Assembly: GCA_018380885.1 (NCBI GenBank)
Contig: JAGZSY010000008.1
Location: 109,032-173,031 of the forward strand
Direction of reading: 5' to 3'
Source: Enterocloster asparagiformis
GTDB lineage: Bacteria > Bacillota > Clostridia > Lachnospirales > Lachnospiraceae
DNA: 64,000 nt
Below are positions 18,312 through 24,824 of the stretch, piece after piece (within the stretch, counting starts at the first letter, position 1; each line of letters begins with the position of its first letter). The position numbers and the translations under genes are program-made. The notes under the pieces were generated by a model, which was given only the letters and a program-made list of their open reading frames with translations, was not told the DNA's origin and did no database searches.

Positions 18312-18379
18312 AGGTGCACACAAGTGCTTGCACCTCTTAAAGAGAATATATCACATAGTGAGCACAAGTGCAAGCACCT
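18312..18379 (+). promoter_or_regulatory. Twin operators ahead of the prophage RHH regulator
   Basis: Two 17-bp sites, CACAAGTGCTTGCACCT (18319-18335) and CACAAGTGCAAGCACCT (18363-18379), 44 bp apart, plus a further AGGTGC half-site at 18312. A TTGACA at 18304 precedes them. They lie in the 248-bp divergent region, immediately before the RHH gene at 18401, and are the probable lysogeny switch. Confidence 0.6.
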
Positions 18380-18400
18380 TTTTGAAAAAAGGAGAAAACT

Positions 18401-18607
18401 ATGCCATCTAATAAGCCAATACTAACAATTAGAACGACAACAGAATTAATCGAACGATTAAAAAAACTAAGTGATAAAGAAAATAGAAGTATGTCGAATA
18501 TGGCAGAAACAATTATTAAAGAATATCTAGATAATTACGAAGCTCAGCAGGACCGAGCAGAGCAGAAAAGTAAACTGGAAAAGTCATCTATCTCAAAGAC
18601 TGGTTAA
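18401..18607 (+). CDS. Ribbon-helix-helix (Arc/CopG-type) regulator of the prophage
   Basis: A 68-residue DNA-binding protein. The strand KPILTIRTTTELIERLKKLS and helices ENRSMSNMAETIIKEYLDNY form the RHH fold; the tail is polar. RHH dimers bind short direct or inverted sites such as the twin operators just upstream, so it is likely an autoregulated repressor controlling the divergent leftward phage genes. Strong ribosome binding site AAAAGGAG 6 nt before ATG. Confidence 0.8.
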   Translation: MPSNKPILTIRTTTELIERLKKLSDKENRSMSNMAETIIKEYLDNYEAQQDRAEQKSKLEKSSISKTG

Positions 18608-18694
18608 AGAAATTTTTAAGATTGACTATCGAGAAACATACCAATATAATCAGAGTATAACAACAAGGCGAAACAGTAGAAGGAGAATATCACT

Positions 18695-18964
18695 ATGGTA
18701 GACAAAGAAATGTTGGAAGCAATTAGAGGAATGATAACAGAAGAATTAAAACCAATCAAACAAGACATAGTCAGCGTGAAACTTACTTTGGAAAATGAAA
18801 CGAACAGAAACATCAAGGTCATTGCAGAAGGACACTCAATACTTAACCGGAGACTTGACGAGGCACTTAAAGTAGATAGTGAAAAAGAATTATTACTCAT
18901 CCGAGTAAATGTTCTGGAAAATGAAGTTAGAAAGCTTAAAGAAAAAATTGAAAGTATTGCATAA
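18695..18964 (+). CDS. Coiled-coil protein downstream of the RHH regulator
   Basis: An 89-residue, charged, almost entirely helical protein (MLEAIRGMITEELKPIKQDI, then LLLIRVNVLENEVRKLKEKI). Heptad spacing suggests a coiled-coil oligomer. Similar small proteins commonly sit beside repressors on Lachnospiraceae mobile elements, but no function is known to me. AGAAGGAG precedes the ATG by 8 nt. Co-transcribed with the RHH gene by orientation. Confidence 0.65.
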   Translation: MVDKEMLEAIRGMITEELKPIKQDIVSVKLTLENETNRNIKVIAEGHSILNRRLDEALKVDSEKELLLIRVNVLENEVRKLKEKIESIA

Positions 18965-18965
18965 T

Positions 18966-18993
18966 AAAAAGGAGTAGCGAATGCTGCTCCTTT
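18966..18993. terminator. Terminator-like hairpin between convergent prophage genes
   Basis: AAAGGAGTAGC (18968-18978) pairs with GCTGCTCCTTT (18983-18993) with one mismatch and a 4-nt loop, in a run of A on the left. It separates the coiled-coil gene from the convergent RHH gene at 19019. Confidence 0.6.
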
Positions 18994-19018
18994 GCTGCAG
19001 AAAAAGTAGGCCCACCAG

Positions 19019-19225
19019 CTAATCATTTCTATCCCGATCAGGAACCCATGCACCTGTTTTGAAATCATAATCACATCCTGGGAAGTATTGATATGATCGA
19101 TAAAAATGTAACAGCCCGGCGATCACAGCAGAAATTGATATATCCCGATCTACTGCAAATTGCTTCAAACGTTTATAATCCGATTCATTAAGATATGCCT
19201 TAACACATTTCTTATTTGTAGCCAT
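19019..19225 (-). CDS. Second ribbon-helix-helix protein of the prophage
   Basis: A 68-residue protein: MATNKKCVKAYLNESDYKRL supplies the strand and first helix, RDISISAVIAGLLHFYRS the second. The fold matches RHH/CopG copy-number regulators that adjoin rolling-circle rep genes. It lies 51 bases downstream of Rep on the same strand, consistent with control of replication. ATG 19225 follows GGGGTGA by 5 nt. Confidence 0.7.
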   Translation of the reverse strand: MATNKKCVKAYLNESDYKRLKQFAVDRDISISAVIAGLLHFYRSYQYFPGCDYDFKTGAWVPDRDRND

Positions 19226-19276
19226 AAATATCACCCCAACATATTGACAAACCATTTTTAATAAGCTACACTAATA

Positions 19277-20092
19277 TCAAACCTCATATATATTAACTGA
19301 TTGGGCCACACCCCCATAGCAAAACTGCGAAACCTTCTTGAACCTGGAGCTTTCCTCTAGCTCCTGAGAGAGTATGTATCGGTCCGTTTCATCCAGGGTT
19401 AAAACCTCTTCCAAAGGCAACACCAAATTCCTGGAACACCAATAACGCTTACGACCATACAGACCATTCAACATATCTTTCGTGATGTACTTTGTTATGT
19501 AGGACGTGACCTTTTCTTTATCTTTTACAAGCGTCGCTGTCATCCATCCTAGCTTATAAGAGCCAATCTTATATATTTTATCGCTCGTTCTCACAAAACG
19601 GCTTCTAAGGCCCTTCTGGCGCTTTACAACATACTTACCAGTCCATACGATCTGCTTCTCATTAATCCCGCTGAACAACCCATGAAAGTGATACGCACCG
19701 TCCTTATGCTGTTCAGGAACAACCAGATAAGAGAGAGCAGGAGAGGAACGTCTTAAATTATTCAGCCATTTACTCAACTTCTTTATACACTCATCGTAAT
19801 CATATCTATTCACTTTATCACGACTAAATGTAAACGTTACGAACCACTCCCATTCATTTGACCTTGCATAATCATATATCTTTTTCTTAGTACGCTTCAA
19901 ACTAACATCACTTACATGATCCTGGTAATTATCAATATCAACTAAAATCGTTTTTGTGACTTTTCCATCAAACGGATTCCGATCAAGAGGTTTACGGGGC
20001 AATACCTCACTTGAACCAATCGTATGACGATAAACACGATACTGTTTTGTAAGATCAGGATATGTTATCACTTTAACATTATATGGTTCCAT
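19277..20092 (-). CDS. Rolling-circle replication initiator (HUH-type Rep)
   Basis: A 271-residue endonuclease that would nick phage double-stranded DNA to start rolling-circle synthesis. Motif 1 is FVTFTFS (about 84-90). Motif 2 is HFHGLF (about 135-140), the metal-binding HUH variant. Motif 3 is YITKYITKD with two candidate nucleophiles (about Tyr198 and Tyr202). Start ATG 20092 follows AGGGGGAA; extending to 20149 would overlap the preceding gene without a ribosome binding site. It plays the role of gpII in the phage plan. Confidence 0.85.
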   Translation of the reverse strand: MEPYNVKVITYPDLTKQYRVYRHTIGSSEVLPRKPLDRNPFDGKVTKTILVDIDNYQDHVSDVSLKRTKKKIYDYARSNEWEWFVTFTFSRDKVNRYDYDECIKKLSKWLNNLRRSSPALSYLVVPEQHKDGAYHFHGLFSGINEKQIVWTGKYVVKRQKGLRSRFVRTSDKIYKIGSYKLGWMTATLVKDKEKVTSYITKYITKDMLNGLYGRKRYWCSRNLVLPLEEVLTLDETDRYILSQELEESSRFKKVSQFCYGGVAQSVNIYEV

Positions 20093-20108
20093 GGTTCCCC
20101 CTGAAAAT

Positions 20109-20303
20109 TTACTTATATTTCCTAAAGTATGTAGATATTTTTTGACCATTCAAAGGAGGTTTATTCCATTCGACCTGACGACTAAACCCAAACACTTTCA
20201 TGCATTCACTAAGAGTCATATTAAAATAATCTGTAACTATTTCACTTTCAATCCACTCGTTTCTATCCCATGCCTGTTTATCAAACATATTTTTATCAAC
20301 CAT
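20109..20303 (-). CDS. Small prophage protein upstream of Rep
   Basis: A 64-residue protein (MVDKNMFDKQAWDRNEWIES, then VTDYFNMTLSECMKVFGFSR) with a helix pair that could be a DNA-binding fold, though no standard motif is clear. ATG 20303 has GGAGG 5 nt upstream and the stop is 16 bases before Rep, so the two are a transcription unit. Function unknown. Confidence 0.55.
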   Translation of the reverse strand: MVDKNMFDKQAWDRNEWIESEIVTDYFNMTLSECMKVFGFSRQVEWNKPPLNGQKISTYFRKYK

Positions 20304-20354
20304 ACGAACCTCCAAATTGAAAAAATGAGTGTTAAGTGTTTATACTGTCAAGTA

Positions 20355-20374
20355 ATGGGGCCTAGCGGCCCCAT
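20355..20374. other. G+C-rich hairpin, candidate phage origin or packaging signal
   Basis: Perfect 8-bp stem ATGGGGCC / GGCCCCAT with loop TAGC, followed by a second small repeat TCCGGA...TCCGG (about 20377-20391). It stands out in AT-rich phage DNA, in the only sizeable gap between the morphogenesis block and Rep. No T-run follows on the minus strand, so it is not a simple terminator. Confidence 0.45.
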
Positions 20375-20410
20375 CGTCCGGAGCTGATCCGGCGCCTGCT
20401 TTCGCTCCGC

Positions 20411-21337
20411 TCAATCAGTCCCCGGATCATCACCAGACTTACCAAACAACAATTCAATAGCATCTTCACGCTTCCTTTTTTCAACGCTGGCATCCTCTAC
20501 CATGCGATCCACCTGGGCGAGCGTATCATACAATCCATACAGTTCATCACCGGCCACATACGTGCGAATAAATTCGGCCCGCTTACGTTTACCCGAGAAC
20601 GTAGCGTCATAATTTGCCTTCGTGAAATAGTAATTCACAAAATGCCGATCCAGGCCCAGTGTGTTTTTGCAGATCACCGTATAGTTTGCGATGTCGCGCA
20701 CTTTGCGTGGTATACGATCATAAATCTGAGAGCTACACAAAAACTGCATACCATATTTGCGATTGAAGGAGAGCAACGCCAGCATTTCAGGAGGGAACGA
20801 CTTCCAATCAGAGCTGTCGAATGTTACATGAATCTCATCAAACGCTATAATACAATACATCCCATGATCATTCGCATACTTTGCTGCCTTAACCATATCA
20901 AGCCAATGCACAATCTGCACATCCTGGCGGGCATAGTAGAAATTAGTCGCGATATACAGCCGATCCGCCCCCAATTCTTTCCGACAGCGCTCCATATGAG
21001 CAACCATGGAGAGCGTCTTACCCTCACCCGGAAGTGCTACAAACTGATATATCCCCCAGAATTTCTTAGGTTTTGCCCGAAGGAAGTCAACCACCACCCA
21101 ACGGATTACAGATAATCCCTTAAAAGGTATACGAAGAGAAGCCAAAAAGCGTATTCGCTTACGTAACGACAGCTTAAACCAGAGCCACTTACAGTTCTGT
21201 CGATACCACCGTATTTTCTGCCGTTCTGTAGCCGTCTTAAAATACTGAGCCTTGCCTTCCAGAAGTGGGAGAGTAGCAGACCGTTTTCGAGCACGTCGCA
21301 GGGCAGCATTCCGACAATTCCAATATTTTAATTTCAT
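20411..21337 (-). CDS. Zot-like morphogenesis ATPase (gpI-type)
   Basis: A 308-residue P-loop protein. After a basic N-terminus, FVALPGEGKTLSMVAHMERC supplies Walker A (about 104-108) and YCIIAFDEIHVTFDS Walker B (about 163-168). SSQIYDRIPRKVRDIANYTV is the sensor-like segment characteristic of Zot/gpI proteins, which drive extrusion of filamentous virions through the membrane. No clear membrane span is seen, although Gram-negative homologues have one. It is the most diagnostic inovirus gene here. Confidence 0.85.
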   Translation of the reverse strand: MKLKYWNCRNAALRRARKRSATLPLLEGKAQYFKTATERQKIRWYRQNCKWLWFKLSLRKRIRFLASLRIPFKGLSVIRWVVVDFLRAKPKKFWGIYQFVALPGEGKTLSMVAHMERCRKELGADRLYIATNFYYARQDVQIVHWLDMVKAAKYANDHGMYCIIAFDEIHVTFDSSDWKSFPPEMLALLSFNRKYGMQFLCSSQIYDRIPRKVRDIANYTVICKNTLGLDRHFVNYYFTKANYDATFSGKRKRAEFIRTYVAGDELYGLYDTLAQVDRMVEDASVEKRKREDAIELLFGKSGDDPGTD

Positions 21338-21345
21338 AACTCCCC

Positions 21346-21612
21346 CTACGGTATAAGATCAGCAATCCGACGAATCACCCAGTTGATAAGAAAGATTGAA
21401 AATTTAATAAGCCGGAAACCGTACACAATCGATATGACCAATAGGATTGTAGGCAACGGAATTAAAAAATTGACCTGGGACATAAACTCTATAACAACCT
21501 CCAGGCCATCCACAATACTTGCCAGGTGCCCGGAATCAAGCGATAGATCAGGCAGGAGAGTACCGACTACAGTTGCCATCCAGTTAATCACAGATACAAT
21601 AATATCAGTCAC
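21346..21612 (-). CDS. Small polytopic membrane protein (gpVI-like)
   Basis: An 88-residue hydrophobic protein with about three segments (IIVSVINWMATVVGTLLP, VNFLIPLPTILLVISIVY, LIKFSIFLINWVI). Inoviruses have a small multi-span minor coat protein between the adsorption protein and Zot, and this occupies that slot: 8 bases before Zot and 11 after the large secreted protein. Sequence alone does not prove the role. Confidence 0.7.
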   Translation of the reverse strand: MTDIIVSVINWMATVVGTLLPDLSLDSGHLASIVDGLEVVIEFMSQVNFLIPLPTILLVISIVYGFRLIKFSIFLINWVIRRIADLIP

Positions 21613-21623
21613 AGCCCCACCCC

Positions 21624-23171
21624 CTATCCAATATGAAAATCTACGTCAAATTGATCAAGCAACCATTTGGCGAATAGAACCCATATTGCCGCAGCAATAA
21701 TTCCACGAACCCATACAAAGTATTGCGCATATGTCCGCAAGTCCAATACAGTTATGTATTCATCCTTGATCGCAAATTTCAAGCAATCAGGGGTTTGCAT
21801 TTTAATTACTGGCGGCGAATCCGAAAAAGAACGACCAGCGTCCTTGAAAATATTGACCAACTTTGCAAGAAGATCAAATTTTGATGAAAATGTATCATGT
21901 AAGTTCTTTAATGCCAAATCAACAGCCGCCGTATCAATCATAAAAAATTCGCCGATAGCTTTAGGAATTGCTTCTAGCTTTTCAATAATTTGTCCTAGAC
22001 TCGTAATTACCTTTTTATCGGTATCATCAGCCGTTGATTCATCAGTTGTTTCCGATTCATCAGGGACATCAATCCCCTTGTCAATCGTAAGACCAGCGGC
22101 TTCCAATGCCTTAATAATTGTATCGACATCCGCCCCCATATTAACCGCGTCGAGATTCTTTTTAGCAGTATCTTCATCCGCCGGAAGTGCAATTATACTT
22201 GGTTTGGCAACCATGGTTTTTTGAAGCGATGGATTAACCGCCTTTGCTTTAAGCCCTGATTTATCTTTACCGTTTACCGCGTCCACTTGTTTACCAGAAG
22301 TGTATGCATACATTTCATCTTTACTATCAAATATTGGAATAGGCAAATCCTTTACAATATCATAAGTTACTTGAATAGATATAGTTGACGGCGAACTTGT
22401 TTCATAAGAATTTGTTAAATACCAATATCTGAAAGATGATCTACGAAATTTCTCTATCTTTTTACCCGTGTTTGTATCATATAAATCCGCATACGAAGAA
22501 TACCGATATCCTACAATACCGTCATAACTTGATGAAGATGTATAACCAGTAGAATAATCTTTACCGTATTCAGTATAACTAGAAGAAATGTAATACACAT
22601 TATATTGATCATATTTTCCACGAGTTGAATCAATTTTAGTTTGATCTAAAATCCAACTAATAATCATATCATCAGGAAATGGATCACATGGCGGACGAGC
22701 CGGTGCAGATGTAGAACGCTTATACAATGTTTCATCTGTACCATAACTAGGAAATGTACGCGCCCAATCATTAAGAGATTTAGCGGAACTATGGAGCTTT
22801 TCAGTTGGAATAGTTTCAACTGTATCGCCCCAGCTCAATTTTCCCAGCCATTCGATATTAGCCTCATACGAGTCTTTCAACGCTTGCCCGCCCTCAGCTT
22901 TAGACTGATCATAACACCACTGTTCCCATGCTGATAACGTACCTTTTTCACCAGCAGCGACATAATCTTGATACGTCTCCGTACTGCCTACCCAAGACGA
23001 TAATGTAGACAGACTAACATCAATCCCCATACTATTAAGCAACAGCGATAATACATAACTTGACGGACTAAGCGACACTGGCACAGCAGCAGCCTGCACA
23101 GGAAACGTCACCGATATTCCAATTACAGCAGTCATGCAAAAACATATGATCCGTTTCAACTGCTTTTTCAT
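21624..23171 (-). CDS. Large secreted, C-terminally anchored phage protein (gpIII/adsorption-like)
   Basis: A 515-residue protein with signal peptide (MKKQLKRIICFCMTAVIGIS, cleavage near VQA), a Tyr/Ser-rich domain (about 190-310), an acidic linker (DVPDESETTDESTADDTDK) and a C-terminal membrane anchor (YFVWVRGIIAAAIWVLFAKW) with a short tail. Signal, large exposed region and terminal anchor are the layout of filamentous phage adsorption proteins, so it probably recognises the host surface. Start ATG 23171 follows GGAGGGA. No receptor domain recognised. Confidence 0.7.
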   Translation of the reverse strand: MKKQLKRIICFCMTAVIGISVTFPVQAAAVPVSLSPSSYVLSLLLNSMGIDVSLSTLSSWVGSTETYQDYVAAGEKGTLSAWEQWCYDQSKAEGGQALKDSYEANIEWLGKLSWGDTVETIPTEKLHSSAKSLNDWARTFPSYGTDETLYKRSTSAPARPPCDPFPDDMIISWILDQTKIDSTRGKYDQYNVYYISSSYTEYGKDYSTGYTSSSSYDGIVGYRYSSYADLYDTNTGKKIEKFRRSSFRYWYLTNSYETSSPSTISIQVTYDIVKDLPIPIFDSKDEMYAYTSGKQVDAVNGKDKSGLKAKAVNPSLQKTMVAKPSIIALPADEDTAKKNLDAVNMGADVDTIIKALEAAGLTIDKGIDVPDESETTDESTADDTDKKVITSLGQIIEKLEAIPKAIGEFFMIDTAAVDLALKNLHDTFSSKFDLLAKLVNIFKDAGRSFSDSPPVIKMQTPDCLKFAIKDEYITVLDLRTYAQYFVWVRGIIAAAIWVLFAKWLLDQFDVDFHIG

Positions 23172-23271
23172 TTCTATCCCTCCTTCCGTTTTTGTACAAT
23201 ATGCTATCTTTTTCACCTGCAGAGGCACCCGATCCAGCCCGCAACACACCTTGGAAATTGTGCATTTTGTA

Positions 23272-23304
23272 CAAAAAGAGGGGAGAGCGCCACGCACCCT
23301 CCCC
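23272..23304 (-). terminator. Terminator directly after the major coat gene
   Basis: On the minus strand GGGGAG...CTCCCC is followed by TCTTTTTG. It lies 15 bases after the coat stop codon, where filamentous phages place a terminator to keep coat mRNA abundant relative to downstream genes. Confidence 0.75.
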
Positions 23305-23318
23305 AGAATCAGATCACG

Positions 23319-23630
23319 TTATGCCGCAGAATTAAGCGTGCCCTTGATCTTTTTCATTGCATACTTGGCGGCCGCCGTCATACCGATCACCGATATGCCT
23401 GTCACCACCGCAACGGCCAACACCTGGGTTGCCGTTGCAGCCAAGCTTGAAAACCCGCTGGTAATCGCAGTCATGACCTCGCCATCCAGCAGATTAGAGC
23501 CGCCAGCCGGTTCCTCCGCAAATGCGATAAGAGTGGGGCACATCAACATTCCGGACGTTACAGCCGTTCCGACCGCCACACGTGCAGTTGTCGCATTTTC
23601 CCGAACCTTTTCCATCAGTTTCATCATCAT
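23319..23630 (-). CDS. Inovirus-type major coat protein precursor
   Basis: A 103-residue precursor. A signal peptide (TTARVAVGTAVTSGMLMCPT, cleavage after AFA near residue 38) leads to a mature protein of about 62 residues. Its acidic start (EEPAGG), single hydrophobic helix (LAVAVVTGISVIGMTAAAKY) and basic end (AMKKIKG) are the three-part plan of filamentous phage pVIII, with acidic surface and basic DNA-facing tail. ATG 23630 has AGGAGG 8 nt upstream; the GTG at 23639 is too close. Confidence 0.85.
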   Translation of the reverse strand: MMMKLMEKVRENATTARVAVGTAVTSGMLMCPTLIAFAEEPAGGSNLLDGEVMTAITSGFSSLAATATQVLAVAVVTGISVIGMTAAAKYAMKKIKGTLNSAA

Positions 23631-23642
23631 ACAAAGCACCTC

Positions 23643-23891
23643 CTAAAAATAATTTGTTATGTTATTAACAACCAACTTCACGAAGAACTTCATTACCGCC
23701 CAGATCATAGCAATGACCATAATAGCAACAAGAAGCCCAAGAAGCTGATTACTTATAACCATTTGCTGATAGAGCGCCTGAACGTCCGCAATCTGAACTT
23801 CATACGTTTCATCCGATTGTAGCAATTCCCATTCAGCGTCCATCCATGAGTCATCAAACTCAACCGTAGAAGCAGTAGCCGTAGAAACCAA
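23643..23891 (-). CDS. Small single-span membrane protein of the prophage
   Basis: An 82-residue protein with an acidic, probably external N-terminus (EFDDSWMDAEWELLQSDETY) and one membrane helix (LLGLLVAIMVIAMIWAVMKF) followed by a short basic tail. The likely start is TTG 23891, preceded by GGGGGTG at 5 nt; there is no in-frame ATG near the start. It is 12 bases before the coat gene. Candidate minor coat protein of the virion tip. Confidence 0.6.
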   Translation of the reverse strand: MVSTATASTVEFDDSWMDAEWELLQSDETYEVQIADVQALYQQMVISNQLLGLLVAIMVIAMIWAVMKFFVKLVVNNITNYF

Positions 23892-23902
23892 TACATCACC
23901 CC

Positions 23903-23949
23903 CAAAAAGAAAAAAGCATACCAGCGAATAAAAATTCGATGATATGCTT
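23903..23949 (-). terminator. Intrinsic terminator at the prophage right end
   Basis: On the minus strand AAGCATA...TATGCTT, with an inner GAAT/ATTC pair, is followed by TTTTTTCTTTTT. It precedes the structural operon. In a circular phage it would follow the leftward small genes ending at 17386. Confidence 0.7.
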
Positions 23950-23958
23950 AATTATGTG

Positions 23959-23994
23959 ATAACTATGCGTTAAACAAGCGTTTCGCGCATAGTT
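23959..23994 (+). repeat. Prophage right attachment-site repeat (attR core) within a 34-bp palindrome
   Basis: Positions 23959-23981 repeat the left core exactly. Together with the adjoining chromosomal bases the site forms arms AACTATGCG (23961-23969) and CGCATAGTT (23986-23994) around 16 nt whose centre is AAAC-AAGC-GTTT. This is the shape of a tyrosine-recombinase core site. Confidence 0.8.
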
Positions 23995-24129
23995 TCATCA
24001 ATCCCCCTCACCCCATCAAAATCCCACCATCCCCCCAAATACAATCTCATCAATACGGCCTCGCAACGAATCAAGGAATCATAAACCATAAGCGCAGACA
24101 AAAAAGCCTGGTCTGAGCTTTTCGGCCGT

Positions 24130-24154
24130 GATAGCCGGATTGATTCCGGCTATC
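24130..24154 (-). terminator. Strong hairpin downstream of the tRNA cluster
   Basis: Perfect 10-bp stem GATAGCCGGA / TCCGGCTATC with a 5-nt loop. A T-rich run (GGCTTTTTTGTC on the minus strand) follows about 25 bases on. Together with 23982-24129, which otherwise shows no gene, it probably ends the leftward tRNA transcript. Confidence 0.5.
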
Positions 24155-24180
24155 CCTTGTTGAAAAACCAAGTGCCGAGT

Positions 24181-24252
24181 ACCCGGGGCGGGACTTGAAC
24201 CCGCAAAACCTGCTGCCTGAGAACAGTATGTATGCCGTTCCATCACCCGGGC
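24181..24252 (-). tRNA. Atypical tRNA, anticodon CAG (Leu codon), no long variable arm
   Basis: Folds by hand as a cloverleaf: acceptor GCCCGGG/CCCGGGT (first pair G-U), T arm GCGGG-TTCAAGT-CCCGC, and anticodon stem CTGTT/AGCAG with loop CTCAGGC, giving CAG. The D stem is only ATG/CAT. Leucine tRNAs normally carry a long variable arm, but here it is 5 nt (GTTTT). No CCA is encoded. It may be a divergent or mobile-element tRNA or a decaying copy. Confidence 0.6.
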
Positions 24253-24299
24253 CAATATTTAATTCCCTTGATCCCTCCTCCTCTTCTGCTTCCCAGCGT

Positions 24300-24371
24300 A
24301 CGCCCGGCAGGAGTCGAACCTGCAATCGCTGGATATAAGCCAGGTGCAACGCACCGCATCACCTCGGGCGC
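24300..24371 (-). tRNA. Atypical tRNA, anticodon TAT (Ile)
   Basis: Acceptor GCGCCCG/CGGGCGT (first pair G-U), T arm GCAGG-TTCGACT-CCTGC, and anticodon loop CTTATAT on a stem with a C-C mismatch at its outer pair, giving UAU. The D arm is irregular, though it shares GGTGATG with the neighbouring CAG tRNA. No encoded CCA. UAU reads the rare AUA codon, which is far more useful to AT-rich DNA than to this host. Confidence 0.6.
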
Positions 24372-24516
24372 ATGGCGGACGCCTTTACCGGCGCAGTCAC
24401 ACCCCCTTTCAAACCGGTAAAGCTGCTGTCCATTTTTGAAACTCCTTTTATTGTGCTTGGTTGATAAGTTACGTGCCTGTTATTATATTTGATTGTGTTC
24501 CTCTGAAGGAGGAAAT

Positions 24517-24587
24517 TCCAGGGGAGGGAGTCGAACCCTCATTCTCGCGGCAACAGCCGCGCGCTCCGCCGGTCGAGCTTCCCGGGA
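24517..24587 (-). tRNA. tRNA-Asn (anticodon GTT)
   Basis: Clean cloverleaf: D stem GCTC/GAGC, anticodon stem CGCGG/CCGCG with loop CTGTTGC, variable AGAAT, T arm GAGGG-TTCGACT-CCCTC. The acceptor TCCCGGG/CCCTGGA has one C-T mismatch. It is more regular than its two neighbours but still lacks encoded CCA. Confidence 0.7.
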
Positions 24588-24590
24588 AAA

Positions 24591-24630
24591 AGAAAAACGC
24601 CGCCTGTTTGTGAGTTCCAAACAGACGGCG
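24591..24630 (-). terminator. Terminator after the small-ORF locus
   Basis: 13-bp stem with one mismatch (minus strand CGCCGTCTGTTTG / CAAACAGGCGGCG) followed by TTTTTCT. It lies 26 bases after the stop of the 55-codon ORF and just before the tRNA-Asn gene. Confidence 0.8.
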
Positions 24631-24656
24631 CAATGCGTTGCAGCATCCAATATCCC

Positions 24657-24824
24657 CTATTTTGGCCGCGGCGTGCCTGTGCCGGGACGCAGATAGGGAG
24701 AGGGAATCCGTCTGTGTGCAAATAAGGACCATGATATCAGCATATGGCGATTAAACGCTCCGAGGTCACTGAGCGCGTTACGCAGATAATGATTCATTTT
24801 TTCAATCAGGTTCGTTCCTCTCAT
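24657..24824 (-). CDS. Putative 55-residue protein, unknown
   Basis: ATG 24824 is preceded by GAAAGGAC; the product begins MRGTNLIEKMNHYLRNALSD and ends in a Pro/Arg-rich tail. No family recognised. Support comes from context: a near-consensus promoter upstream, a structured leader and a strong terminator downstream. A frame running further upstream (to 24941) would read through the promoter and is unlikely. Confidence 0.35.
   Translation of the reverse strand: MRGTNLIEKMNHYLRNALSDLGAFNRHMLISWSLFAHRRIPSPYLRPGTGTPRPK

Larger units (their letters stand above)
17325..23981 (-). mobile_element. Integrated filamentous phage (inovirus-like prophage), about 6.6 kb
   Basis: An AT-rich block between two exact 23-bp direct repeats (17325-17347 and 23959-23981) spaced 6,634 bp apart, the size of an inovirus genome. 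Gene order on the minus strand follows the filamentous-phage plan: small membrane protein, major coat with signal peptide, terminator, large secreted C-terminally anchored protein, small polytopic protein, Zot-like ATPase, hairpin-rich gap, Rep. Two ribbon-helix-helix proteins and divergent small genes complete it. No integrase, transposase, tail or capsid gene is present. Family assignments come from motifs seen by eye; the ensemble is much stronger than any single call. Confidence 0.85.

Noticed and set aside
20411..21337. FtsK/HerA-type conjugation ATPase
   Set aside because: Size, the GEGKT loop, the SSQIYDRIPRKVRD segment and the neighbouring coat-like genes fit Zot; no relaxase or type IV secretion genes are present.
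24469..24732. 87-codon minus-strand ORF over the tRNA-Asn gene
   Set aside because: It runs through the tRNA and a terminator, without a ribosome binding site; a chance frame.
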